From assembly GCA_003138485.1 (NCBI GenBank), contig PLGF01000060.1, positions 1 to 50,720 on the forward strand: 50,720 bases of DNA, written 5' to 3'. Shown here one piece after another: positions 7,770 through 16,178 of the stretch. Within the stretch, counting starts at the first letter, position 1. The number at the start of each line of letters is the position of its first letter. The translations under genes and the position numbers were made by a program. The notes below the pieces were generated by a model. The model was not told the DNA's origin. It ran no database searches and was given only the letters and a program-made list of their open reading frames with translations. The stretch is from Verrucomicrobiales bacterium. Lineage in GTDB: Bacteria > Verrucomicrobiota > Verrucomicrobiia > Limisphaerales > Palsa-1400.

Positions 7770-10568
7770 CTAAAGTTTGCTCCCAGATTGAGGTTTTAAC
7801 CTCGGTTCCTCCAGACCCAGTGGCGGCTCTGCATTACTGCTACTGGGTCTTTTTTTTGTCACGCTCCAGCCAACCGTCTCAAGAAGATGCAGCAGCGCAG
7901 GCAAAAACACCAGAGCCGCAATCAAACAAGCGGCGATTCCAACGGCCATGACGAGGCCCAAGCTCTGAATACCTTGATGTCTGCCCAAAATCAAGCTGCC
8001 AAATCCCACTATCGCCGTGAGTCCGGAAACGAGCACCGCCTTGCCCGTGCTCTTGGCCAGGATGCTCGACTTTTCCTCCTCGGCCACGCGGTTGAGAATC
8101 TGAATTCCATTGGTGACGCCGATGCCGATGACCAGCGGCAGCGTCATGATATTAGCCGGGTTGAATGGAATGCCCGCCAGTCCCATCAGCCCCAGGGTCC
8201 ACGCCGACCCGATGGCGACGGGCAGGAGGGCGAGCACGACGCAGAGCACGGAGCGAAAATGGACAAACACCATGAAGGCAATGACGGCCAGCGAATAAAG
8301 AGCGGCCTGCTGGTAACTCTCCTTGAGTAATGTTGTGTACTCGTAGAGTTGAACGGGCGTGCCCGTGACGCGGTCGGCGAACTTCGGGCCCAAGGCCTTT
8401 CTTATTTCGGAGAGGAACCGCCCCTGCACATCGTGCCGCCATATGTCGCCGCTGGGATAGACCTGCACCATGTACTTGCCCGTGCGTCCGACGAACTGGG
8501 TCCGCAACGCGGGCGGCAAGTCCTCGGGCCGCAACGGGCCGCTGGTGGCCTGGGTCATGAACGACTCAAATGTCTGGCGGATGTCAGCAAAGAGGGCCGC
8601 CTGATACTGCTGGAGGCGCAGGGGGATGGCGGGGTCGTCCGAGAGCATCTTCACGCGGAAATCGCTGATCGCCCCGCGCAAGGATCGGAGTTGCGCCGCC
8701 AGGTTCGGGTCCTCTTTTTGGGCGGCGTCCGCCGCCAGACCGAGGTAAGCCATCGTGCTGTAGAGTGTCCTGCTGAGGCGATGGAGATTGACAGGCCTGG
8801 GGTCGTTGGCGGCGAAGCGCAAGTCGCCCAGTTGTTCCTTGACAGACCGCACCAAGGCAAGCTCCGCAGTCTGGTTCCGGGTCAGCAGATCGAAGATCGC
8901 GACGCCGCGGTCGCTGCCATCGACGCTGGCGACCGAGGGGAGGTTTTTGACGGACTCCTCGAATTGGCGGGCCTGATCGAGGGAATCGGCCACGATGGCG
9001 GCAAAAAGCACCGAAGTGCCCGAAAAGAGAAGTTTCTTCTCATAGACAACTGCCGGCAATCCCTTGCTTTGCATGTTCAGCAGGTTGTAATCGAAGCGCA
9101 CCTTGTGAAATTGCGCGCCCGCCGCCACGCAGAGCGCCAGCGCGAAACCGACGAGCAGGCCCGGACGGTCCATCCAGAGCCTTTCGATTCGCGCCCGTTG
9201 CGCGGCCGGCACGCCTCCCTCACGGTCCAGTATATTCTGACGGCCGGCCAGGAGCAGCGCCGGCAGCATCGTCAGCATCGGGATCAGGCACAGAGCCAGG
9301 CCGCCGCCGGAGATGATGCCCATCTCCTGGATGCCTTTGAAATCGGTGAACCCCATCGCCAGGAACGCCGTCGCGGTCGTCAGCGCCCCCGTCACTATCC
9401 CTTGCCCCGTGAACACCATCGCGGTCTCCACCGCTTGCTCCGGGGTGCGGCGGCGGCGGATTTCCTCCTCGTAACGCGTGATGAAATGCACGCCGAAGTC
9501 AATCGCAAGGCCGATGAGGATCGGGGCGAAGGTGATCGTCAGGATGTTCAAATGCCCGATCACCAGCGTCGTGAACCCCATCGTGTAACCCAGGCCCACC
9601 ATGAGGCAGGCCACGGCTTTGAGCGGCCGCCCCGTTCCCTGGTAGGCGTAAATGAAGATGAGCGAGCAAAGCAGCAGTGAGACAATGCTCGCGCGCGCCG
9701 AGTCGCGCTGGGACTGGAGCATTTCGTCATAATCCAGCACCGGTTCCCCCGTCAGGCCGGCGTTGACGCCGGGGACTTCCACTTCGGTTTGGGCCAGCAG
9801 TTCGCGCATGCGATTGACAGCATCCGGGACCTTTTCTCCGCTGCGGGCGCGCGCCGTCACAAGGTAGATGCGGTTGGTGGCGAAGGTGATGTACATCCGC
9901 TGGCGGGCTTGCTCATCGCCGCCGAAAAGCGCATCGACACCCGGCGAAACCGGCCGCCCTGGGCGCGACAGGGTTTCGGTCGCCTGGCCGATGATGCGTT
10001 GCAGGGCGGGGATGGCCCCGACCAGCGCGTTGTTCTCCGCGTTGGTCTCGCGCTTGGCGGTGCGAAACTGCTTGTTAATGAGCCTGAAAAGCGAATCCAG
10101 ATTGGTGGCGGAGGTGAATTGGTCAATAAAAGGACGGTAGGCAACCAACTGCTCCCGCAGTCCCTTGAGGTCGTCCTCCGGCACGAACAATAAAGCCTTC
10201 GACCCAAGTGAAACCAGGTCGCCCTTATAGAAAACGTTGGTGAAAAGATTGGTTTCCGGCGCCAATCGCGCCGCCAGCCGTTCCACGAACTGCCGGTTCC
10301 GTTCAGTGTCCTCGCTTTCGACGACCATCGCCAGCTCGTCCTGCGAGGGAAACTCCTCTTGGAACCGCATGAACACCTGGTGGTACTTCTTGTCCGCCCC
10401 CACAAGGTTGTCGCGGCTCATGTCAAACTGGAGGAAAAAGCACGTGTAAACAACGCATACCGCCAACACTCCCAACTGGGGCCAGATAAACCACCGCGGA
10501 TGCCCGATCACGGCCCGCGCCAGCGCCCGAAGCACCCGCGCAAAAACAGTATCGCCCATTGATGTCAT
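7770..10568 (-). CDS. MMPL/RND-family lipid exporter, HpnN-like
   Basis: Large inner-membrane exporter of the MMPL/HpnN branch of the RND superfamily, thought to move hydrophobic lipids such as hopanoids to the outer membrane. The 932-residue protein has two similar halves. Each is one N-terminal membrane helix, a large periplasmic domain and a five-helix bundle. The first bundle includes ITFAPILIGLAIDFGVHFIT, the second MTLPLVIGIGVTNGIQIL; the Asp in the first is the typical proton-relay position. The frame is open to 10697, but ATG 10568 follows a GGAAGGGGGG ribosome site and starts just before the first helix. The last 25 residues are encoded by a strong hairpin region (7813-7857). Substrate is unknown. 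No hopanoid genes are in this window. Confidence 0.88.
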   Translation of the reverse strand: MTSMGDTVFARVLRALARAVIGHPRWFIWPQLGVLAVCVVYTCFFLQFDMSRDNLVGADKKYHQVFMRFQEEFPSQDELAMVVESEDTERNRQFVERLAARLAPETNLFTNVFYKGDLVSLGSKALLFVPEDDLKGLREQLVAYRPFIDQFTSATNLDSLFRLINKQFRTAKRETNAENNALVGAIPALQRIIGQATETLSRPGRPVSPGVDALFGGDEQARQRMYITFATNRIYLVTARARSGEKVPDAVNRMRELLAQTEVEVPGVNAGLTGEPVLDYDEMLQSQRDSARASIVSLLLCSLIFIYAYQGTGRPLKAVACLMVGLGYTMGFTTLVIGHLNILTITFAPILIGLAIDFGVHFITRYEEEIRRRRTPEQAVETAMVFTGQGIVTGALTTATAFLAMGFTDFKGIQEMGIISGGGLALCLIPMLTMLPALLLAGRQNILDREGGVPAAQRARIERLWMDRPGLLVGFALALCVAAGAQFHKVRFDYNLLNMQSKGLPAVVYEKKLLFSGTSVLFAAIVADSLDQARQFEESVKNLPSVASVDGSDRGVAIFDLLTRNQTAELALVRSVKEQLGDLRFAANDPRPVNLHRLSRTLYSTMAYLGLAADAAQKEDPNLAAQLRSLRGAISDFRVKMLSDDPAIPLRLQQYQAALFADIRQTFESFMTQATSGPLRPEDLPPALRTQFVGRTGKYMVQVYPSGDIWRHDVQGRFLSEIRKALGPKFADRVTGTPVQLYEYTTLLKESYQQAALYSLAVIAFMVFVHFRSVLCVVLALLPVAIGSAWTLGLMGLAGIPFNPANIMTLPLVIGIGVTNGIQILNRVAEEEKSSILAKSTGKAVLVSGLTAIVGFGSLILGRHQGIQSLGLVMAVGIAACLIAALVFLPALLHLLETVGWSVTKKRPSSSNAEPPLGLEEPRLKPQSGSKL
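7813..7857 (+). terminator. Terminator-like hairpin inside the 3' end of the MMPL gene
   Basis: AGACCCAGT at 7813-7821 pairs perfectly with ACTGGGTCT at 7842-7850, with a 20-nt loop. It is followed by an eight-T run (7850-7857) on the plus strand. This is a textbook intrinsic terminator for plus-strand transcription, yet no plus-strand gene ends here. It lies within the coding tail of the minus-strand exporter. It could protect the convergent gene from antisense transcription. Confidence 0.45.
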
Positions 10569-10791
10569 TGCGCCCCCCTTCCGCCGCCCGCGGACAAGGC
10601 CGCGCGGACCGACGCTTGGGGCAAATGAATTGGGTTCACGTGTTTGTTCAATCCCAACTCCACTACGGGGCGGCAAGTGAAACCTTGCGCAGGCCATGCG
10701 GGTTGGCGGCTGGGAATGACGGCCTCAAAACTTGGAACGCGCCGGGGCTGGCATGGGGGCCGTTTTCTCATCGGGTCTCGGCAAGCCGTGG
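10569..10791. other. Intergenic region upstream of the MMPL gene
   Basis: The 223 bp hold the GGAAGGGGGG ribosome site of the MMPL gene next to its start. An imperfect inverted repeat GAATTGGG...CCCAACTC lies at about 10627-10662. No clear promoter hexamers and no terminator with a T-run for the yebC-like gene were found. Confidence 0.4.
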
Positions 10792-11520
10792 CTATTCAGT
10801 GAACTCCGCGTTGGAATGGACCTCTTTGACGTCATCGCTCTCTTCCAACAAATCAATCAGCCGCGTCACATCCTCCATCGCCCTGGCGCTGGGCATGGGC
10901 GCCGGGAGCACTGGCAGCCAGGTCACTTCCGCCGCCGCGGCCTTGAATCCTTTCGTCTCGATTTCCTTATGGACCGCCTCGAACCGCGCCGCGTCGGTGA
11001 GAATTTCGTAACCGTCGGGGTCGCTCTTGAAATCCTCCGCCCCGGCCTCCAGGGCCGCTTCCATCACCGCGTCCTCCGCCGCCGTCTCGCGCGCGATGAT
11101 GATCTGGCCCTTCCGCTGAAACAAACGCGACACCGATCCGGCCGTGGCGATGGCGCCGCCGTTCTTGGTGAGTAAACTGCGGATCTCCGACGCCGTCCGG
11201 TTGCGGTTGTCCGTGCTCAATTCGATGAGCAACGCGACGCCGTGCGGTCCAAAGGCCTCGTAGGTCAAGTCCTCGTAAGTGATGGTTTCCCCGCCGCCGG
11301 TGCCGCGTTTGATGGCGCGGTCGATATTGTCGTTGGGCATGTTGGCGCCGCGGCACTTGAACAGAGCCATGCGCAGGCGCGGGTTCATGGACGGGTCGCC
11401 CCCGGCCAGCTTGGCGGCGATGGAAATCTCCTTGCTTAACTTGGCGAAGATTTTGGCCCGTTTGGCGTCGATCGCCCCCTTGAAATGCTTCACCTTGGCC
11501 CATTTACTGTGTCCAGACAT
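10792..11520 (-). CDS. YebC/PmpR family DNA-binding or translation-related protein
   Basis: Member of the TACO1/YebC family, first described as transcriptional regulators and more recently linked to translation. The 242-residue protein begins with the family hallmark MSGHSKWAKVKHFK followed by AKIFAKLSKEI. It carries GRGANMP-like CRGANMPNDNIDRAIKRG and YEAFGPHGVALLIE, and has the usual three-domain length. The ATG at 11520 is the conserved start. It lies 11 bp downstream of the YbjQ-like gene on the same strand, so the two probably share a transcript. The specific target cannot be deduced. Confidence 0.95.
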   Translation of the reverse strand: MSGHSKWAKVKHFKGAIDAKRAKIFAKLSKEISIAAKLAGGDPSMNPRLRMALFKCRGANMPNDNIDRAIKRGTGGGETITYEDLTYEAFGPHGVALLIELSTDNRNRTASEIRSLLTKNGGAIATAGSVSRLFQRKGQIIIARETAAEDAVMEAALEAGAEDFKSDPDGYEILTDAARFEAVHKEIETKGFKAAAAEVTWLPVLPAPMPSARAMEDVTRLIDLLEESDDVKEVHSNAEFTE

Positions 11521-11531
11521 AAAATCCCGGT

Positions 11532-11870
11532 TTAGGCGTGCGCCTCGACCTGCACCGCGGTGCCGTAACAGAGCACCTCCGTAATGCCGGCGGCGATTTC
11601 CGTGGCGTCATAACGCACTCCGATGACGGCGTTGGCGCCGAGTTGATTGGCGTGGGTGATCATTTCGCGAAATGCCTCATCCCGCGCCTGCTCGCACAGG
11701 TCGGTATAGATCGTGATATTGCCCCCGAACAGGCTCTGAATGCCCGCCCCCAAATTGCCCACCACCGAGCGCGACCGCACGATGATTCCCCGCACCACCC
11801 CGAAATTCTTCGTCACGCGGTAGCCCGGCAGATCGAATGTCGTGGTTGTCAATGGATGTGTAGTGCTCAT
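11532..11870 (-). CDS. YbjQ/UPF0145 family protein
   Basis: Small cytosolic protein of the YbjQ (DUF74, UPF0145) family, whose biochemical role is not established. The 112-residue protein has the family features: a [14 protein letters not shown] stretch near residue 27, then a helix containing AREEA-like [20 protein letters not shown], and the closing [11 protein letters not shown]. Length matches the family. It starts at ATG 11870 and lies directly upstream of the yebC-like gene, 11 bp apart. A 333-bp gap with a repeat lies behind it. Confidence 0.9.
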   Translation of the reverse strand: MSTTHPLTTTTFDLPGYRVTKNFGVVRGIIVRSRSVVGNLGAGIQSLFGGNITIYTDLCEQARDEAFREMITHANQLGANAVIGVRYDATEIAAGITEVLCYGTAVQVEAHA

Positions 11871-12203
11871 ACGTCACCTGATGCGACAACAATGCCCCGC
11901 CCCACCCGTGCCTGTCAACCTTGGGCATTTGGGCGGATCGCGGCAGGGTGAGGGACAAAAATCTTCAAGCGGTAAGTCTCCGCATGGAACACCATGAGAA
12001 TCGTATCTACATTCATATATAAAAGCTGGGCGCGCAGGGGATAGCGGCGCTGGAGTGTCGCCCTACCACGGCATGCCAGCAGGGCGACGCTCCTGCGGAG
12101 CCGTCCCTGGAAATCCGTGTGCAGTGTCCCTTTATTTATGTCGTAAAATCAGATTTGCGCCCTCGCGGGTTGATTTTCAACGTTTTCCTCGGAAGATTGT
12201 CCA
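11871..12203. other. Divergent intergenic region with REP-like hairpin
   Basis: This 333-bp gap separates two divergent genes and must contain both promoters. The only structure I can support is the imperfect hairpin at 12052-12093. The sequence from about 12125 to 12200 is AT-richer, which fits the promoter of the phosphoesterase gene, but no hexamer pair stands out. Confidence 0.5.
12052..12093. repeat. REP-like inverted repeat of the GGTAGGGC family
   Basis: GGAGTGTCGCCCT (12052-12064) pairs with AGGGCGACGCTCC (12081-12093) with one mismatch around a 16-nt loop. The right arm continues as TGCGGAGCCG, reproducing the element at 176-201. The left arm carries the same GGTAGGGCGAC sequence in the opposite orientation. 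This is therefore two inverted copies forming a hairpin. Confidence 0.6.
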
Positions 12204-12992
12204 ATGTTTGTGAAGGTTCGTCTCCGCCAATTCAGCCGGCGGCGGTTTTTGGCGCTCGCCGCCCTGGCCGCCCCGGGGCTGATTTGCGCCGACGCAAAAT
12301 GGATCGAACCGGAGTGGGTCAAGGTGCGGACCATCCAGTTGAGCAAACAGAAGCCGCGCCATCGGATCGTCCATATTACGGACATTCATCATAAGGGAGA
12401 CCGGCCTTACCTGGAACGGATCGCGCGCCGGATCAACGGCCTCTCCCCGGACGCGGTTTGCTTCACCGGGGACCTGATCGAGAAGAAGGAGTTCGCGCCG
12501 GAGGCGCTGGAAATCCTGGAGGGGATCAAGGCGCCGCTCTACGGCGTGCCGGGCAATCACGATTACTGGTGCCGCGCGGATTTTGACAGCTTCAGAAAAT
12601 CGTTCGCGCGCACGGGCGGGGCATGGCTGACGGACGCGACCGCGCCGGCCGCGAATGGGAAAATCCAGATCGCCGGGGCGGCCTGCCGGCACATCAAGCC
12701 GGCCGATCTGCCGCCGCGGGCGGGCGTGAAGAATATTTTGCTGCTGCACTATCCGCTGTTTGCGGAACACGTCACGCAGAAGTTCGATCTCATGCTGGCG
12801 GGGCATTCGCACGGGGGCCAGGTGCGGATTCCATTTTACGGCGCGTTGGTCGTGCCCTATTGGGTGGGGCGGTACGAGATGGGGTTGTTTCGCCTGGCGG
12901 CGGGGCCGCTCTATGTCAATCCCGGCCTGGGCTGGCTGGGCACGCCGGTGCGATTCAATTGCCGCCCGGAAATAACCGTCTTTGAGTTGTGA
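12204..12992 (+). CDS. Tat-exported calcineurin-like metallophosphoesterase
   Basis: Predicted metal-dependent phosphoesterase acting outside the cytoplasm. The 262-residue protein begins with a twin-arginine signal, SRRRFLALAALAAPG, suggesting export in folded form. The metal-binding motifs occur in the standard order: ITDIHH (about 58-63), TGDLIE (about 90-95), GNHDYW (about 118-123), LLHYP and AGHSHGGQ (about 192-199). It resembles the YaeI/YkuE type, some of which act on lipid substrates, but the substrate cannot be read from the sequence. ATG 12204 keeps a normal Tat n-region. The gene ends 8 bp from the convergent YIP1 gene. Confidence 0.9.
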   Translation: MFVKVRLRQFSRRRFLALAALAAPGLICADAKWIEPEWVKVRTIQLSKQKPRHRIVHITDIHHKGDRPYLERIARRINGLSPDAVCFTGDLIEKKEFAPEALEILEGIKAPLYGVPGNHDYWCRADFDSFRKSFARTGGAWLTDATAPAANGKIQIAGAACRHIKPADLPPRAGVKNILLLHYPLFAEHVTQKFDLMLAGHSHGGQVRIPFYGALVVPYWVGRYEMGLFRLAAGPLYVNPGLGWLGTPVRFNCRPEITVFEL

Positions 12993-13000
12993 GAGTCCCG

Positions 13001-13777
13001 CTACGATTGGGATGGTGTCAATAGCACGGCGATAATGCGGAAGCCGAACCAGACCCCAAAAGTGACCCATGCGGCGGTTCGATAGCGAATGGAGGCGATC
13101 TTGCTGACGCCGAGGCTCAACACAGCCAGCCACCAAAAATCGACCACGTCAAACATGGACAAAATGACAGCCGTCCGGTTCGTCGCGCTGGGATTGGCCA
13201 TGAAGAGAGTCGGGCTGGCGGTGGCGAGCAGGTTCCCTTTCCAGACGACGAGCCAGACGCGGAGGAATTTTTGCGCGACGTCAATCACCAGCGCCAGTCC
13301 GCAGACTTCGACCACTTTCATGTAATCGAGCGTGGTCCCCGCGCACCATTTCAGCCCGAGCCAAATCCCCACGCTCATCAGAAAAAGTCCGGCCGCCGAT
13401 GCCAGGATGGCCCCGCCAGCCCCGAAGATTTTCAAGATTGCCGGTGTCATGAATCGCTCAGCCGCGGCGCTGGCCTGGTCTGCTTGCGCCTGAGTGAGTT
13501 TGCCGGACGCAACTTGTTTCTGCACCGCCTTTTCCCGCTGGTCTTGCATGGCGCGCAAAACGGCCGGCTGGGAGAACGCGACGCAGATGTAAACAGCGGT
13601 GGCGATGGCCGAGAGGATCAACGGCACGAGCCAATTGGAGGCGCGCACGGGCGCGCTCTTGATCTCCTCAAAGACTTCGCCGGGCGCGGCGATGACGTTG
13701 GTGAGGCGGTCGGTGAGCGACGAGGGTTCGGGCGAAGCACCCTCGGACGGCGGCGAAGGAATAGGCTCTGTATCCAT
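13001..13777 (-). CDS. YIP1-family membrane protein
   Basis: The 258-residue protein has a Pro/Ser-rich cytosolic N-terminus (about 1-20). Then comes the YIP1-like motif LTNVIAAPGEVFEEIK, followed by five hydrophobic segments. Bacterial YIP1 proteins are integral membrane proteins of unknown role. The arrangement with a helix-forming, Lys/Gln-rich loop between the first two membrane segments is common in this family. The gene converges on the phosphoesterase gene and lies downstream of the HicB-like gene, whose open reading frame runs into its first 160 bp. Confidence 0.85.
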   Translation of the reverse strand: MDTEPIPSPPSEGASPEPSSLTDRLTNVIAAPGEVFEEIKSAPVRASNWLVPLILSAIATAVYICVAFSQPAVLRAMQDQREKAVQKQVASGKLTQAQADQASAAAERFMTPAILKIFGAGGAILASAAGLFLMSVGIWLGLKWCAGTTLDYMKVVEVCGLALVIDVAQKFLRVWLVVWKGNLLATASPTLFMANPSATNRTAVILSMFDVVDFWWLAVLSLGVSKIASIRYRTAAWVTFGVWFGFRIIAVLLTPSQS

Positions 13778-14088
13778 GGTGATTTTGACGAATTCTTACC
13801 ACATCGGCCCGCCAGCGCAATCAATTTCACGAATCCTGTCAGGTAACCGATCCATGCCGGCACGGCCTCGCGCATGGGCCGGGTGCCGGGAGCGGGCAGT
13901 TCTCTTCCGTCCTTGCGCAATTGTTCGACCTCTTCTCGAACCAGCGCGCACAACTGGTGATAGGTTGTTTCCTCGGTATCGCCGTGACAGACGCCGCCCC
14001 ACGGAAACAAATCCGGACAATAGCCCACATGAAAGCCATCCTCGTCACTCCAGCGGACAAATTTAAGATACTGGACTTCGGACTTCAT
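13618..14088 (-). CDS. HicB-like protein with abnormal, probably read-through C-terminus
   Basis: The first 60 or so residues match the HicB-type fold: YLKFVRWSDEDGFHVGYCPD, a GGVCHGDTEE turn, and a helix ending RKDGRELP. In HicB antitoxins this is followed by a ribbon-helix-helix or HTH segment. Here the sequence instead turns into a non-homologous, Arg/Pro/Ser-rich tail. That tail is encoded by the start of the YIP1 gene in another frame, to the stop at 13618. The original 3' end has probably been lost by a frameshift or deletion. No hicA-type toxin gene is adjacent. The true product may be short, or the gene may be a decaying remnant. ATG 14088 is a credible start. Confidence 0.6.
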   Translation of the reverse strand: MKSEVQYLKFVRWSDEDGFHVGYCPDLFPWGGVCHGDTEETTYHQLCALVREEVEQLRKDGRELPAPGTRPMREAVPAWIGYLTGFVKLIALAGRCGKNSSKSPWIQSLFLRRRPRVLRPNPRRSPTASPTSSPRPAKSLRRSRARPCAPPIGSCR

Positions 14089-14170
14089 TTGGCTGCCTCG
14101 CCATCATTTCAGCCGCAGTCCGTCAACCATCAATATCAATATTTTGAAGGGACCGGTGACAAATCTTCAC

Positions 14171-14233
14171 TCAGAGATGATCCGCCCGCGATCTGACGAG
14201 GATTCGCAATTCCTCGCTAATGAGATTGCTCAT
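14171..14233 (-). pseudogene. Remnant of an HNH endonuclease-like gene (N-terminus only)
   Basis: A 20-residue frame reads MSNLISEELRILVRSRADHL and then stops with TGA. It resembles the extreme N-terminus of a common small HNH nuclease family, in which this segment is normally followed by CEYC. The Cys-pair region and the HNH motif are not found downstream in any frame that I can follow. The resemblance is from memory of the family, so this is tentative. It sits between the sigma-54 regulator gene and the HicB-like gene, both same strand, in an area of decaying genes. Confidence 0.4.
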
Positions 14234-14308
14234 GGGGCGAGCGCTGGCGGGCCCGTGCTTTTGCCAGCCGCATGACGTGCTCTAATTCAAGGCCGCGAGA
14301 AGATCAGG

Positions 14309-15745
14309 CTACAGGGGCGCCTGGGCTTCGACTTCGGCATCGGCGCTGGTCTCGTCGTCTTTGGAGTGGACGCCGTATTCGTTGAGTTTGTTGCGCAGGG
14401 TGCGGATGCTGATGCCCAGGGATTTTGCCGCCTGCGTGCGGCTGGCGCTGCGTTCCATGACGGCCAGGATGTGCCGTTTCTCGGACTCGGCGAGGGAGAG
14501 GATTTCGGACGGGGCCAGGGCCGGTGTGGCGTAGGACGCCGGGGCGGCGGCGGGCGGAGCGGGTGAGGCGGCTGGCTGAGGGGAGAAACCCAGGTGTTCG
14601 GGTTCGAGCATGCCGCCGTCGCCGCAGAGGATGACGCCGCGCTCGATGACGTTCTGGAGTTCGCGGACGTTGCCGGGCCAGCGGTGGAGTTCCAAGACGG
14701 CCATGCACTCGTCGGAGATGCCGCGGACGCGGACGCCGTGCTTGCGGGCAAAGCGGGGCATGAATTGGCGGGCCAGAAAGGGGACGTCCTCCTTGTGCTC
14801 GCGGAGGGGGGCGACGTGAATGGGAACGACGTTGAGGCGGAAGAAGAGGTCCTGGCGGAATTCCCGGCGCTCGACGCTGTCCTCGAGGCGGCGGTTGGTG
14901 GTGGCCAGGACGCGGACATCGACCTTGATGGTGCGGTTGCCGCCGACGCGTTCGAGTTCCCGTTCCTGCAAGACGCGCAGGAGCTTGACCTGGACTTGGG
15001 GCGAGATTTCGCTGATTTCATCCAGCAGGATGGTGCCGCTGTGGGCCAGTTCAAAGCGGCCCTCGCGCTTGCTGACGGCGCCGGTGAAAGCGCCCTTTTC
15101 GTGGCCGAAGAATTCGCTTTCGATGAGGTTTTCGGGGATGGCGGCGCAATTGACTTTGATGAAAGGGGAATTGTGGCGCGGGCTTTGGCGGTAGAGGGCG
15201 CGGGCGACGAGTTCCTTGCCGGTGCCGCTCTCGCCGGCGATGAGGACGGTGGCCTGTGTGCGGGCGACCTTGCGGATCAACTGGCGGAGATTTTCCATCG
15301 CCGGGCTGATGCCCTGGAGTTCGTAACCGGTGTCGTCCTCTTCGGCGTTGCTGAAGTAGGCGTTGACCTTGAGGAGTTGGTTGTAATTCTCGGCCTTCTT
15401 GAGAGTGACCTGCAATTGGTCGGCCGAGAAGGGCTTGAGCATGTAGTCAAAGGCGCCATTGCGCATGCATTCGACTGCGGATTCGACGGAGCCGAAGCCG
15501 GTGACCATGACGACGAGGGGTTTTTCGGGCTGGCTTTGGAGTTCGCGCAGAAGCTCGGTGCCTTCGCCGTCGGGAAGGCGGAGGTCCAGGAAGATCAGAT
15601 CGAAGGTGTCCCTGGCGAGCGCTTCGCGGGCGGCGGCGAGCGTGTCGGCGGTGGCAACGTCGTAACGTTGCTGGCGCAAGAGCTGTTCAAGATTTCGCCT
15701 GACGATCAGGTCGTCTTCGAGAACGAGGATTTTTTCAATGGGCAT
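14309..15745 (-). CDS. Sigma-54-dependent response regulator (NtrC family)
   Basis: Two-component response regulator that activates sigma-54 promoters. The 478-residue protein has a receiver domain (about 1-120) with phospho-acceptor Asp54 in FLDLRLPDG. An AAA+ domain follows (about 145-385) with Walker A GESGTGKE, the sigma-54 contact loop GAFTGA and Walker B GTILLDEI. A Pro/Ala-rich linker leads to a Fis-type HTH at the C-terminus (SRTQAAKSLGISIRTLRNKL). The frame is open upstream, but ATG 15745 gives the conserved receiver start. It is the last of four tightly spaced genes. The cognate kinase is not in the operon. No good -24/-12 promoter was found nearby. Confidence 0.94.
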   Translation of the reverse strand: MPIEKILVLEDDLIVRRNLEQLLRQQRYDVATADTLAAAREALARDTFDLIFLDLRLPDGEGTELLRELQSQPEKPLVVMVTGFGSVESAVECMRNGAFDYMLKPFSADQLQVTLKKAENYNQLLKVNAYFSNAEEDDTGYELQGISPAMENLRQLIRKVARTQATVLIAGESGTGKELVARALYRQSPRHNSPFIKVNCAAIPENLIESEFFGHEKGAFTGAVSKREGRFELAHSGTILLDEISEISPQVQVKLLRVLQERELERVGGNRTIKVDVRVLATTNRRLEDSVERREFRQDLFFRLNVVPIHVAPLREHKEDVPFLARQFMPRFARKHGVRVRGISDECMAVLELHRWPGNVRELQNVIERGVILCGDGGMLEPEHLGFSPQPAASPAPPAAAPASYATPALAPSEILSLAESEKRHILAVMERSASRTQAAKSLGISIRTLRNKLNEYGVHSKDDETSADAEVEAQAPL

Positions 15746-15758
15746 GGATGCGGCGGCA

Positions 15759-16178
15759 TCATGCGGCCCCCTGGCGCCGGTAAAGGTCAGCCACGAAATG
15801 AGGGCGCTGGCGGTTGACCGAAGGCAGTTCGCGAGGCGGCACCAGGCCGCGGCGCAGGAGAGCCTGCTCGTTCTCGCGGTCCAGAACAATGATTTTCATG
15901 ATCAGGTCCTGAGTTTTGCGCAGCAGCGAGCCGACGCCGGGTTGGCGCGAGCGTTCATCCAAGCTGAGTCTTTGCCAGTTCACACGATGCTTCCGCAGTC
16001 CATCTAGCGACTGATTGAGGCGTGGAAGCAAGCTCTTTTTTTGCTGGTAGAGATCGAAAAGGGAGGGTTGATCGGGGCGGCGCAGGGTCTGGCCTTCCCG
16101 TTCGGCCACCAGGAGCAGTTCCTGGCAGACGGCCAGATGTTGTTGCAGGGTCTCGATGAGGTCCGGGGGTGTATTCAT
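15759..16178 (-). CDS. FlgN-like coiled-coil protein (possible flagellar-type chaperone)
   Basis: The 139-residue protein is almost entirely helical, with heptad-like spacing. An N-terminal helix ETLQQHLAVCQELLLVAERE is followed by a KKSLLPRLNQSL helix, then a conserved-looking LDRENEQALLRRGLVPP near the C-terminus. This layout resembles FlgN, the chaperone of flagellar hook-filament junction proteins, but similarity is structural rather than motif-based. ATG 16178 overlaps the stop of the TPR gene as ATGA, indicating coupling. The frame extends further upstream, but that start fits the coupling. A sigma-54 regulator, the usual type for flagellar control, follows 13 bp later. No structural flagellar gene is present in the window. 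Confidence 0.7.
   Translation of the reverse strand: MNTPPDLIETLQQHLAVCQELLLVAEREGQTLRRPDQPSLFDLYQQKKSLLPRLNQSLDGLRKHRVNWQRLSLDERSRQPGVGSLLRKTQDLIMKIIVLDRENEQALLRRGLVPPRELPSVNRQRPHFVADLYRRQGAA

Noticed and set aside
8349..9680. Plus-strand open frame of 443 codons
   Set aside because: It lies wholly antisense to the MMPL exporter, which has clear family motifs. Long antisense frames are expected in GC-rich genes.
10620..10665. Imperfect inverted repeat GAATTGGG...CCCAACTC upstream of the MMPL gene as an operator
   Set aside because: Two mismatches and a long loop; not distinguishable from chance without further copies.
14594..15817. Plus-strand open frame of 407 codons, very rich in Asp, Glu, Ala and Val
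   Set aside because: Antisense to the sigma-54 regulator gene; the composition is the mirror of that gene's codons, not a protein family.
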